This document shows, one piece after another, positions 1 through 6,878 of a stretch of 13,518 bases of DNA. Where the stretch lies: contig CAYGWP010000032.1 in the NCBI GenBank assembly GCA_964353455.1, positions 1 to 13,518 on the forward strand, given 5' to 3'. The position numbers and the translations under genes were made by a program. Position 1 is the stretch's first letter. The number at the start of each line of letters is the position of its first letter. The stretch is from CAYGWP01 sp964353455. Its GTDB lineage: Bacteria > Planctomycetota > Phycisphaerae > FEN-1346. Under the pieces are notes generated by a model that saw only the letters and a list, made by a program, of their open reading frames with translations, was not told the DNA's origin and ran no database searches.

Positions 1-104
1 GGGCGGGCGACCGTCGGCCCTGCGGGCGGCTGGTCCGCGGCCTGGCCGACGGCCGCGCACGAACACATGACGACCGCAATGGCCGCCGGCATCATCCACC
101 GCAT
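1..104 (-). CDS. Secreted protein of unknown function, N-terminal fragment
   Basis: A partial gene enters the window from the left edge and is read on the minus strand. It starts at an ATG (104-102) and 34 codons are visible. The peptide begins MRWMMPAAIAVVMCSCAAVG and continues QAADQPPAG. That is a short charged start, a hydrophobic core and a plausible signal peptidase I site near AVGQAA, so the product is probably exported. A purine-rich AAGAGGA lies immediately upstream of the ATG. The spacing is short for that ATG, so the in-frame ATG ATG pair at codons 4-5 could be the real start. A TATAAT box lies about 40 bp upstream. Nothing visible identifies the mature protein. The gene follows the protease-like gene in the same direction, 101 bp downstream of its stop. 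Confidence 0.6.
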   Translation of the reverse strand, partial: MRWMMPAAIAVVMCSCAAVGQAADQPPAGPTVAR

Positions 105-141
105 TGTCCTCTTGCCGTGTGACCTCATACGCCTCCGCGAC

Positions 142-170
142 ATTATACGCCTTGACGCGCTCGGCCCCCG
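142..170 (-). promoter_or_regulatory. Probable promoter of the truncated left-edge gene
   Basis: Read on the minus strand, a perfect TATAAT (147-142) lies 37 bp before the ATG at 104. At 17-bp spacing the -35 position (170-165) reads CGGGGG, which is a poor match. The site is therefore either a weak sigma-70 promoter or one that needs an activator. The downstream gene is not obliged to be co-transcribed with the protease-like gene. Confidence 0.4.
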
Positions 171-188
171 GTGTATTCGGCGGGGGGC
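164..188 (-). terminator. Possible weak hairpin after the protease-like gene
   Basis: GCCCCC (164-169) and GGGGGC (183-188) can pair in a 6-bp all-GC stem with a 13-nt loop, 18 bp downstream of the stop codon at 206 on the minus strand. No U-tract follows, so intrinsic termination is doubtful. The hairpin overlaps the -35 position of the next promoter. Confidence 0.2.
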
Positions 189-205
189 TGACGGCGACAG
201 CCCGG

Positions 206-2584
206 TCACTTGTCGGTAGTGTTCGCGGGTGAGAACTTCATCCCGGGCGTGCTCGGTCCGCCCGTGTCGAACTTGGCGATGCCCGGGCTCATGATCCAGA
301 CCCTCCATTGGCGTTCCAAGTCCGAGAGTCCGAAAGCATAGGATGCCTTCATCGCATCTTCGGCCGACTTGCCGTCCCTGATGCCCTGGACGAATGCCTT
401 GAACTTCGTCCGGTCGCGGGCCACCAGCATCTCGACCAGCGAATAAGCGACGCAATAATGATCGGGTTTGAAGTCGCGGGGCGCGGCGATGCCGTAGAAG
501 TAAGACATCGCGCTCCCGCTCCTGGCGAACCGGACGGCGGGCCCCAGATACGTCCCGCGCATCTTCGGATCGTTCACAACCTCCATGAATACGGCCACCC
601 CCTCCTGGAGCCAGAGCGGGAGTTTGCCGGGACTGGCGTACGCCTTGAAGAAAATGTGTGTTACCTCGTGGACGACGGCGTCCGGGTCGCGCCGCCCGCT
701 TGAGAAGCACATGTAGGCCAGTCGTGGCACGCCGGGCGGCCCACCAATCACGCTGGCGTAGGCCGGGGTTGCTTCGGCCGAGAAATCGGCGGCCATATCG
801 TCGAACTTTTTCGCCCGGGTCTCGTAAGACACGCTGCTGCCGAAGACGAGCACGCAGCACTTGCCGTCCCACACGCGGTCCCGCGCGCCGAAGTCGAACT
901 GTTTGCAGAGGTTGGCGTAGAGGGCGTCGCAGCCCTTGACGAGTAAGTCGGTCATGGCGGCGTCGGCATCGGAGAAGATGATAAACCGCGGGGTCTCGAC
1001 CAGCCGCAGCCGCACGCCAAGCGACTTGTTGAGGCCGTCCAGCGTGCCCCGCTGCGCCGTCGTGAAGGCCGTCTGGTTGATCGTCCCGTCGGCGGCCCGC
1101 CAGTTGCCCGACAGCCGGCACAGGGGGTCCTTTGTGTCGGGGCCGAACAGGAACTTGTCAACCTCCTTGACGGGAATATTGTAGCCCCCGACCGAAACGG
1201 TCTTGCCGGGCTGGGCCGGCTGGTCCGGCCTCTGGTCGGGGATCTGGCGGATGACGGCCGGCGGCTGCGGCGCCGGCGGAACGGCCGCCACCTGCCCGGG
1301 CGCAGCCTTGGCCATCTCGGCGCGCCACCGGCGGTCCACGTCGGCCAGGGTGACGCCGTACGCGCCGCTAATCGCCCGGTCCCAGGGCTGCTTCTGCTTG
1401 ATGGCCTGGAGGAACGCCTTGAACTGCGGCCGGCCCATCTCCAGCAGTATCTGGTTGACCGAGTAGGCTATGCCGCGGCCTCGCGCCGGATTGGCGAAAA
1501 GGTCCGGCTTCGGGAGCAACTCGGCCAGGGAAGTGCCGGCCTTCGCGGCGGCTGCCGCCTCGCCGAGGTACCTTTGGCGCGTCCCCGGCGACTCGGCGAA
1601 CGCAATGTAGCAGGTCAGCCCCTCCTGGATCCACGGAGGCGGTATGGCGGGGTGCATGTAGCCGTACACGAGCATCTGCGCCTCGTACCTCATGATATCA
1701 CCAGGCTCCGACGCCAGCGGCGAGAAGAATACCCGGGGCGTCTTTATGCCGCGGAAGGTTTCCCTGGTATCGCAATAGGCCGGCAGACTCTCCGCCCGGT
1801 AGCCCTTTCCGGCGGGCGTGAAGCGCCTCATGTAGTCCTCGTACTTTGCGGCGTCGGCAAACACAACAATCAGGCACTTGCCGTTCCAGCAGCGGTGCGT
1901 CGGGTCCAGGTCCAACTCCTTGCACATACGGGCGTACATGTGTTCAGCGATCTTCATGTGCTGGCCGATAAGGGCCGGTTCGGCGTCGCTGAAAATGAGG
2001 AAGTGCGGCGTCTCGGCCGCGCGGAGTTGCACGCCAAGTTCCTTGTTGAGGGCATCCAGGGTGCCCCTCTGGGCAAGCGCGACCGAGGCATCGTCAACCG
2101 TCCCGTCCGGCCCCTTGAATGAGGCCGACCCAAGATCGAGCGGATCGGCTGCCTGAGGCTCGGCTGACTGAGGCCAGGTTGTGGTTGGCAACGGGACCTT
2201 GATCGGCGTCAGAATCGGCGTCCGAACCGGCGGGGTCACCGTCTCCGGAAACTGCACAAAGGCCGGCACCTCGGTCGCCACGCCGAGCCCCAGGGTGAAC
2301 GTCGTAGGCAGGGCCTGCCCCGCGGGCAGCAGTATCTTGTTGCCTTGGATGCGGCTGCCGGCAGGCAACCCTTCGGTCGAGGACGGCCTTATTCCCCGCG
2401 GATACGTGATGACGATCATGTATGCGGGCGGCGGAGCCTTGCCCGGCGTCGCCGGATACGCCAGGTAGATCTTCTCCTGCGTGCCTTGGCCGCGCGCCAC
2501 AGGCGCCAATATACCCGTGCCGATCAGCCCCGCCAGGACGATCGCCCAACCCGCCGCGTCGCGCTTCCGGAATCCGCTGGCCAT
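206..2584 (-). CDS. Secreted protein with two DUF1570-like (gluzincin) metallopeptidase domains
   Basis: The product is 792 aa and exported: residues 1 to about 33 form a signal peptide ending ARGQ. Residues 33-140 form a proline-rich segment with no recognised fold. Two homologous domains follow, A (about 150-425) and B (about 485-768), joined by a linker rich in P and Q. Shared landmarks are DGT, AQRGTLD.LNK, ETP.F.IFSDA, WNGK/WDGK, the WLQEG/WIQEG block and the AYS..ILLEM/AYSLVEML helix. Domain B has HEVTH (639-643) and a third-ligand Glu (E661, in WLQEG), the HExxH...E signature of gluzincin zinc peptidases and DUF1570 proteins. In domain A the same position reads YEAQM (300-304), so it should not bind zinc, although E321 is kept. 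The ATG at 2584 was chosen because GGGGGAA lies 5 nt upstream and the signal peptide begins there. An upstream in-frame start would lie inside hflX. The substrate is unknown. The gene sits 25 bp behind hflX and is probably co-transcribed with it. Confidence 0.8.
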   Translation of the reverse strand: MASGFRKRDAAGWAIVLAGLIGTGILAPVARGQGTQEKIYLAYPATPGKAPPPAYMIVITYPRGIRPSSTEGLPAGSRIQGNKILLPAGQALPTTFTLGLGVATEVPAFVQFPETVTPPVRTPILTPIKVPLPTTTWPQSAEPQAADPLDLGSASFKGPDGTVDDASVALAQRGTLDALNKELGVQLRAAETPHFLIFSDAEPALIGQHMKIAEHMYARMCKELDLDPTHRCWNGKCLIVVFADAAKYEDYMRRFTPAGKGYRAESLPAYCDTRETFRGIKTPRVFFSPLASEPGDIMRYEAQMLVYGYMHPAIPPPWIQEGLTCYIAFAESPGTRQRYLGEAAAAAKAGTSLAELLPKPDLFANPARGRGIAYSVNQILLEMGRPQFKAFLQAIKQKQPWDRAISGAYGVTLADVDRRWRAEMAKAAPGQVAAVPPAPQPPAVIRQIPDQRPDQPAQPGKTVSVGGYNIPVKEVDKFLFGPDTKDPLCRLSGNWRAADGTINQTAFTTAQRGTLDGLNKSLGVRLRLVETPRFIIFSDADAAMTDLLVKGCDALYANLCKQFDFGARDRVWDGKCCVLVFGSSVSYETRAKKFDDMAADFSAEATPAYASVIGGPPGVPRLAYMCFSSGRRDPDAVVHEVTHIFFKAYASPGKLPLWLQEGVAVFMEVVNDPKMRGTYLGPAVRFARSGSAMSYFYGIAAPRDFKPDHYCVAYSLVEMLVARDRTKFKAFVQGIRDGKSAEDAMKASYAFGLSDLERQWRVWIMSPGIAKFDTGGPSTPGMKFSPANTTDK

Positions 2585-2609
2585 TGGTGTTCCCCCGCCG
2601 CTCGAACTG

Positions 2610-3941
2610 CTATGCCTCGTCTTCAACTTTGAACTCTGAACCGTGCACTTTGAACCTTGAACTTTGAACTTTGAACTTCTGTATCTCCCCCACCAGCCGC
2701 TCGGGCAGCCGCACGGTCTGGACGATCTCGCCGTCATCCATGTGGCGCTCGAGGACCGTGCCGTGCTGCTCGATCCAGGCCAGGAGCCGCCCGTCGCCGG
2801 CGGATGCGCGGATCGAAATCTCGCGCAGCGGCCCGGCCAGGCGCTCCGTCACGCGGCGGGTCAAGTCCTCAAGACCCAGGCCTGTTTTCGCGCTGACGGC
2901 CGCCGACTCCGGCAGCCTCCGCTGCACCAGGTCCAGGTGCATCGGGTCGTCCACCAGGTCGGCCTTGTTCAGGACCACGAGTTGCGGCTTGTCGCTACAG
3001 CCGATTTCCGCCAGGACCGCCCGGACGGCATCCATGTCGGCGGCCACGTGGGCGGTCGAAACATCGACCACGTGCAGCAAGAGGTCCGCGTGGACCGCCT
3101 CCTCAAGCGTGGCCTTGAAACTGGCGACAAGGTGATGCGGCAGGTCGCGGATGAAGCCGACCGTGTCCGAGAGGAGCGCCGTCAGATGGTGCGGCAGGCG
3201 CCAGGCCCGCGTCCGCGTGTCGAGCGTGGCGAAGAGTTTGTCGGCCACGTACGCGTCGGACCCGGTCAGGGCATTGAGGAGGCTGGACTTGCCGGCGTTC
3301 GTGTAGCCCACCAGGCCCACAGTGAGGGCGGCGCCTCGCGACTGGACCTCGCGTTCCTTTCGGGCGTCGATCTCGGCCAGGCGGTGCTTCAGGTCCGTTA
3401 TGCGTTTGCGTGCGATGCGGCGGTCGCTTTCGAGTTGCGTCTCGCCGGGTCCGCGGGTGGCTATGCCGCCGCCTTCCATGCGCGAAAGGTGAGACCACAT
3501 CTGCTTAAGTCGCGGGAGGATGTATTCGAGTTGCGCGAGTTCCACCTGGAGCCGTGCTTCAAGGGTCCGCGCCCGCGCGGCAAAGATGTCGAGGATGAGT
3601 TCGCTGCGGTCGATGGCCTTACAGTCGATGGCCTTCTCGAGGTTCCGCAACTGGGCGGGGGAGAGGTCGCTGTCGAAGATCACCACCTGGGCGCGCTCCT
3701 CCTTCACCAGGTTGGCCAGCTCCTCGACCTTGCCGTGGCCGATGTAGGTGCTGGGGTGGATGCCCCTTCGCCGCTGGGTCAGCGTGGCGACGACCTCTGC
3801 CCCGGCCGAATCGGCCAGACGCACGAGTTCCTCCAGGCGGTCGCGGTGTCCGTCGGGGCGATCGCCGGAATCGACAATCACTTCAACCAGCACCGCCCGT
3901 TCGCGGACGACGCTGCGCCGGGTCTGCTTGAGTTCTCTCAC
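2610..3941 (-). CDS. hflX: GTPase HflX, ribosome-associated, with a repeat-encoded C-terminal tail
   Basis: HflX is a cytoplasmic GTPase that binds the 50S subunit and can split stalled or stressed ribosomes. The 443-aa product has the expected layout. The N-terminal HflX domain includes RRRGIHPSTYIGHGKVEEL. A coiled-coil linker contains the GPGETQLE..RR motif. The G domain has G1 GYTNAGKSS (212-220), G3 DTVG (259-262), G4 NKAD (325-328) and G5 SAK (about 350). A short C-terminal domain ends near VRLPERLVGEIQ. The last ~22 residues (FKVQSSRFKVHGSEFKVEDEA) are unusual: they come from the 7-bp repeat and are unlikely to belong to the conserved fold. The start is a GTG at 3941. A good GGAGG (3961-3957) lies 15 nt upstream, which is far, so the start is slightly uncertain, but no better in-frame codon exists. 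A strong promoter precedes the gene and the protease-like gene follows in the same direction. Confidence 0.95.
   Translation of the reverse strand: MRELKQTRRSVVRERAVLVEVIVDSGDRPDGHRDRLEELVRLADSAGAEVVATLTQRRRGIHPSTYIGHGKVEELANLVKEERAQVVIFDSDLSPAQLRNLEKAIDCKAIDRSELILDIFAARARTLEARLQVELAQLEYILPRLKQMWSHLSRMEGGGIATRGPGETQLESDRRIARKRITDLKHRLAEIDARKEREVQSRGAALTVGLVGYTNAGKSSLLNALTGSDAYVADKLFATLDTRTRAWRLPHHLTALLSDTVGFIRDLPHHLVASFKATLEEAVHADLLLHVVDVSTAHVAADMDAVRAVLAEIGCSDKPQLVVLNKADLVDDPMHLDLVQRRLPESAAVSAKTGLGLEDLTRRVTERLAGPLREISIRASAGDGRLLAWIEQHGTVLERHMDDGEIVQTVRLPERLVGEIQKFKVQSSRFKVHGSEFKVEDEA
2623..2678. repeat. Heptanucleotide tandem repeat, eight units of TGAACTT
   Basis: Eight contiguous 7-bp units begin at 2623, 2630, 2637, 2644, 2651, 2658, 2665 and 2672. 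On the plus strand they read TCAACTT, TGAACTC, TGAACCG, TGCACTT, TGAACCT and then TGAACTT three times. The last three are identical and the outer ones have diverged. Because 7 is not a multiple of 3, every minus-strand frame encodes rotations of one heptapeptide (FKVQSSK type). The repeat codes for residues 422-440 of HflX and ends 11 bp before its stop codon. Confidence 0.95.
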
Positions 3942-3990
3942 GTGGTTGGTCTGATACCTCCTTCGCGTGCGGACGGGTTATATCCTCATC

Positions 3991-4018
3991 ATTATAAACT
4001 CTTTTCGATGCGGGTCAA
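3991..4018 (-). promoter_or_regulatory. Sigma-70 type promoter of hflX
   Basis: On the minus strand TTGACC (4018-4013) and a perfect TATAAT (3996-3991) are separated by 16 bp. Transcription would start near 3984, giving a leader of about 43 nt that includes GGAGG at 3961-3957. It is divergent from the promoter of the alpha-galactosidase-like gene, and the two -35 boxes are about 35 bp apart. Confidence 0.75.
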
Positions 4019-4053
4019 TTGGCCGATAATCCGCCCGACGCTCCCGCAAACCC

Positions 4054-4081
4054 TTGCACAATCCCTGCTCCCGCGCATAAT
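4054..4081 (+). promoter_or_regulatory. Sigma-70 type promoter of the GH36-like gene
   Basis: TTGCAC (4054-4059), a 16-bp spacer and CATAAT (4076-4081) lie 28 bp before the ATG at 4110. Transcription would start near 4088, leaving a short leader that holds the AAAGGA ribosome binding site (4096-4101). The match is moderate and consistent with regulated expression. I saw no clear operator palindrome next to it. Confidence 0.55.
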
Positions 4082-4109
4082 CGGACCGGCGACCCAAAGG
4101 ATCCTGACC

Positions 4110-6446
4110 ATGCGATTCCTGATTCCGGCTGCGGTTGGCGTTCTGATGTGTGCGTGGACCGCCGGCGCACTCTGCGCCGAGGCGGTGGGAAAGGCAGGGC
4201 CCGCCATGGCCGTCAAGGCTCAGCAGGAGGGCGACACCATCAGGCTGGAGTCCGGCGACCTACAGGTGACGTATGACCTGAAGCAGCGGCGGCTCTCGGC
4301 CCGGCGCGGAGGGGCGGCGTTTCTGGAATCGGCCGCGCTCTGGCCCGATGCCGCCGGCGACGGGGCGGCCGCCCGCATCATCGACTGCCGCGATGCCCTC
4401 GGCCAGGGCAAGGCCATCGAGGTCCGCCGCGCGGGCGCGGCACAGACCGTCCGCCTCTACGAGGGGCTGCCGTTCGTATGCACAAGCATCAAGATTGTTA
4501 ATGAGTCGAAGCAGCCGATTGTCGTGAAGGACCTTACGCCCTTCTCGGCATCGGTCTCGGCGGGCGACCAGGCCGGCCTCCGGTTCTTCGGCTGCGACGG
4601 TCTCGGCCCGGCCGACAAGGAGAAAACCAGTTACTCCTTCCTGGCGGTGGTCCGCCCGGCCGACCGCGGCGGCGCGGTCGCCGGATGGCTGACGCACAAC
4701 CGCGGCTCAGGCGTGGTGACCGGGCGGCCGCAGGGCAAGTCGGTTGCCCTGGAGGCCCGGTCGGAATACGGCCGCCTCCTCGTTCCGCCCGGCGGGTCGG
4801 CCGATGGCGAGACGCTCGCCGTCGGATGGTTCGACGACGCCCTCGCGGGCCTCGAGGCCTACGCCGACGCCGTCGCCCGGGCCAACTCCATCGTCCTCCG
4901 CAAGTGCCCGAGCGGCTACTGCACGTGGTACCACGCCCGCGCCCTCGACCAGGACCGCATGGCGGAACTTGCCAAGTTCTGCCGAGACCAGAAACTCGCC
5001 GACTTCGGCTTCGACTTCCTCCAGATCGACGACGGCTGGCAGGTCGGCAGCCGCGACTACACCGCGTACAACCCGAAGGGGCCGTACTCGCGCGGCATGA
5101 AGGAGACGGCCGACGCGATCCGCGCGGCCGGCCTCACGGCCGGCATCTGGTTCATACCGTTCGGCTGGTCCGTCATCAAGGCCCCCGCGCTGGCCGGGCA
5201 CCCCGACTGGTTCGTCCACCGCGACGACGGCAAGGTGTACTCCGTGAAGTGGGCGGGCGACTGCCTCGACATGACGCACCCCGCCGCGCGGGCGTTCCTG
5301 GCGGGCGTCGTCAGCCGCATGTGCCGCGAGTGGGGATATAAATATATCAAGATTGATGGACTCTGGAGCGGCATGGCCGTGAGCATCCTGTACCCGTCGC
5401 CGGCGTACCGGCCCGACGGCCTGGGCGACGCCGTCTTCCACGACCCCGCGAAGACGAACGTCGAGGCGTACCGCGACGGCCTGAAACTCGTGCGCGAGGC
5501 CGCCGGTAAGGATGTGTATATCTTGGGATGTAATATCGCCCAGAACATGCGGACCCTCGGGGCCTCGTTCGGCCTCGTTGACGCAATGCGCGTGGGGGCC
5601 GACATCGGCGAAAAGTGGTCTTCCATCACCCGCACCGCCGTGCCGCAGGCCGCGCGGCTGTACTTCTTCAATCACCGCGTCTGGCATAACGACCCCGATT
5701 GCCTCATGCTCCGCGACCCGCTGACCCTGGACCAGGCGCGGGCGTGGGGTTCCATGATCTCGCTGGCGGGCGACCTGGCCGTGGTGAGCGAGTGGCTGCC
5801 GGGCCTGCCGCCCGAGAAACTCGACGTCGTCAAGCGCACCATGCCGAACGCCGGGGTCTGCGGCCGGCCCATCGACCTCTTCGAGCAGCCCCTGCCGCAG
5901 GTCTGGCATCTGCGCGGCGGGCAGGGCGAGGCGGCTCGCGACATCGTCGGCCTTTTCCAGTGGGACGCCGCCGCTCCCGGCAAGATCGTCCTTGACCTCG
6001 CGAAGGCGGGCCTTGCCGCCGGACCCCAGGACCGCTACGTGGGGTTCGATTTCTGGGAGAACGAGTCCGTTCCGGAGTTCGCCTTGCGGCGGGAGTTCCA
6101 GATGCGGCCGAGTTCCTGCCGCGTCATCTCGCTCGTGCGCGCCGCCGGTCGGCCGCAACTCGTGAGCACCTCGCGGCACGTCACCCAGGGGCTCGTGGAC
6201 GTGGCGGCCCTTGAGTGGAACGCCGCGAGGAACGTCCTCGCGGGCCGCTCGCGAGTGGTCGCGGGCGACCCGTACGAACTTCGCATCACGACCGGCGGCT
6301 GCAAGCCCGCGAGCGCCGCCGTCTCCGCCGCCGATGCCGCCGCCGGCGTCTCGGCCGACCTCAAGGCCGACGGCCCGACCCTCCGCATCCTCATCAATAG
6401 CCCCGCCACCCGCGAGGTGGCGTGGGAGGTGGTTTTCGGCAAGTAG
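4110..6446 (+). CDS. Secreted alpha-galactosidase-like glycosidase (GH36, clan GH-D)
   Basis: The product is 778 aa. A Sec signal peptide (about 1-23, ending GALCA) is followed by an N-terminal beta-rich domain (about 30-265), a (beta/alpha)8 barrel (about 270-600) and a C-terminal beta domain. Barrel landmarks fit clan GH-D: IDDGW at 306-310 on the first strand, YIKIDG with the presumed nucleophile D416, and RVGAD with the RxxxD acid/base D498. Members of GH36 remove terminal alpha-linked galactose with retention of configuration. The exact substrate cannot be read here, and related activities such as alpha-N-acetylgalactosaminidase remain possible. The ATG at 4110 is chosen for AAAGGA 8 nt upstream and the signal peptide beginning there. 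The open frame continues further upstream only as an antisense shadow of hflX. Sulfatases and a GH2 gene downstream suggest cooperation on a sulfated galactan. Two patches of AT-ending codons (5333-5360 and 5511-5537) stand out against GC-rich codon use. Confidence 0.82.
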   Translation: MRFLIPAAVGVLMCAWTAGALCAEAVGKAGPAMAVKAQQEGDTIRLESGDLQVTYDLKQRRLSARRGGAAFLESAALWPDAAGDGAAARIIDCRDALGQGKAIEVRRAGAAQTVRLYEGLPFVCTSIKIVNESKQPIVVKDLTPFSASVSAGDQAGLRFFGCDGLGPADKEKTSYSFLAVVRPADRGGAVAGWLTHNRGSGVVTGRPQGKSVALEARSEYGRLLVPPGGSADGETLAVGWFDDALAGLEAYADAVARANSIVLRKCPSGYCTWYHARALDQDRMAELAKFCRDQKLADFGFDFLQIDDGWQVGSRDYTAYNPKGPYSRGMKETADAIRAAGLTAGIWFIPFGWSVIKAPALAGHPDWFVHRDDGKVYSVKWAGDCLDMTHPAARAFLAGVVSRMCREWGYKYIKIDGLWSGMAVSILYPSPAYRPDGLGDAVFHDPAKTNVEAYRDGLKLVREAAGKDVYILGCNIAQNMRTLGASFGLVDAMRVGADIGEKWSSITRTAVPQAARLYFFNHRVWHNDPDCLMLRDPLTLDQARAWGSMISLAGDLAVVSEWLPGLPPEKLDVVKRTMPNAGVCGRPIDLFEQPLPQVWHLRGGQGEAARDIVGLFQWDAAAPGKIVLDLAKAGLAAGPQDRYVGFDFWENESVPEFALRREFQMRPSSCRVISLVRAAGRPQLVSTSRHVTQGLVDVAALEWNAARNVLAGRSRVVAGDPYELRITTGGCKPASAAVSAADAAAGVSADLKADGPTLRILINSPATREVAWEVVFGK

Positions 6447-6488
6447 GCGGCTCGTGAGACTACTGGGGGACCTCGGAATCTCCGGTTA

Positions 6489-6505
6489 CCGCCTTGACAA
6501 GGCGG
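6489..6505. promoter_or_regulatory. 17-bp palindrome centred on the -35 box
   Basis: CCGCCTT-GAC-AAGGCGG is a perfect inverted repeat with 7-bp arms, and it contains the TTGACA -35 hexamer. It could be a further repressor site. In RNA it would form a stable hairpin, but no U-tract follows, so it is not a convincing intrinsic terminator for the upstream gene. Confidence 0.55.
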
Positions 6506-6521
6506 GGAATTGGCGTAGAAT
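6494..6521 (+). promoter_or_regulatory. Strong promoter of the antitoxin-toxin-sulfatase operon
   Basis: A perfect TTGACA (6494-6499), a 16-bp spacer and TAGAAT (6516-6521) give the best sigma-70 match seen in the window. Transcription would start near 6528, inside the right-hand operator arm. AGGAG (6564-6568) then lies 7 nt before the antitoxin ATG. No other promoter is evident before the sulfatases. Confidence 0.75.
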
Positions 6522-6575
6522 GATGTCGGAGATTCCGATAGTCTGAATATCTGCACTTCCGGCAGGAGCGCGACT

Positions 6576-6875
6576 ATGGCGAATATAGAAGCAGCCAAAG
6601 TGGGGAAACGGGGTACGGTGGTGATTCCGGCGCGGTTGCGCAAGCGGTTTGGAATAAGGGAAGGCTCGATGGTTCTGGCCGAGGAGCGGGCCGATGGCAT
6701 CCTTCTCAGGCCTGGCATCGTGATGCCGTTCGAACGATACACTCCTGAGCGGCGGGCCGAATTCCTCCTCACTAACGCGGTGGATGCCGAGGACTATGCC
6801 GCCGCCGTGGCGGAGGTTTGCCGCATGGGCCTCGACCCCGACAAGATCAACCACTCCAAGCCCCCTGGGGTGTGA
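6576..6875 (+). CDS. AbrB/SpoVT-type antitoxin (VapB- or MazE-like)
   Basis: The product is 99 aa. Residues about 7-46 (VGKRGTVVIPARLRKRFGI, then REGSMVLAEERADGILLRP) match the swapped-hairpin AbrB DNA-binding fold, whose hallmark is G-x-V/I-x-IP-x-x-x-R followed by a G-I-x-x-G turn. Such proteins bind palindromic DNA as dimers and neutralise a partner toxin through a flexible C-terminus, here about residues 50-99. The ATG has AGGAG 7 nt upstream. The PIN-domain gene starts 3 nt after the stop, the usual antitoxin-first order. The palindromes around its promoter are its likely operators. A plain AbrB-type regulator is the alternative, but the neighbour makes an antitoxin role more likely. Confidence 0.85.
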   Translation: MANIEAAKVGKRGTVVIPARLRKRFGIREGSMVLAEERADGILLRPGIVMPFERYTPERRAEFLLTNAVDAEDYAAAVAEVCRMGLDPDKINHSKPPGV

Positions 6876-6878
6876 CCT

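Larger units (their letters stand above)
6473..6538. promoter_or_regulatory. Paired palindromic operators flanking the toxin-antitoxin promoter
   Basis: TCGGAATCTCCG (6473-6484) and CGGAGATTCCGA (6527-6538) form a perfect 12-bp inverted repeat. Each arm is also a small palindrome of form CGGANNNTCCG, at 6474-6484 and 6527-6537. The arm centres are 53 bp apart, almost exactly five helical turns, so two bound proteins would face the same side of the DNA. One arm lies upstream of the -35 box and the other covers the expected start of transcription. This is the arrangement expected for autorepression by a toxin-antitoxin complex. Formation of a terminator-like stem in the GH36 transcript is an alternative. 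Confidence 0.7.

Noticed and set aside
152..179. Plus-strand TTGACG with TATTCG at 16-bp spacing as a promoter
   Set aside because: No plus-strand gene follows; the region beyond is the antisense of the protease-like gene.
2585..2737. N-terminal extension of the protease-like gene starting at 2737
   Set aside because: It lies inside hflX in another frame, contains the 7-bp repeat product, and lacks a signal peptide at its start. The ATG at 2584 has a ribosome binding site and a signal peptide.
2664..4109. Long open frame continuing upstream of the GH36-like gene
   Set aside because: It is the antisense of hflX and stays open because of GC-rich codon use. The signal peptide, ribosome binding site and promoter all place the start at 4110.
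4707..6179. 490-codon open frame antisense to the GH36-like gene
   Set aside because: It mirrors the sense codon structure, shows no recognisable motif, and conflicts with the motif-supported sense gene.
6489..6505. Palindrome read as an intrinsic terminator of the GH36-like gene
   Set aside because: There is no U-tract after the stem, and it contains the -35 box of the next promoter, so an operator role is more likely.
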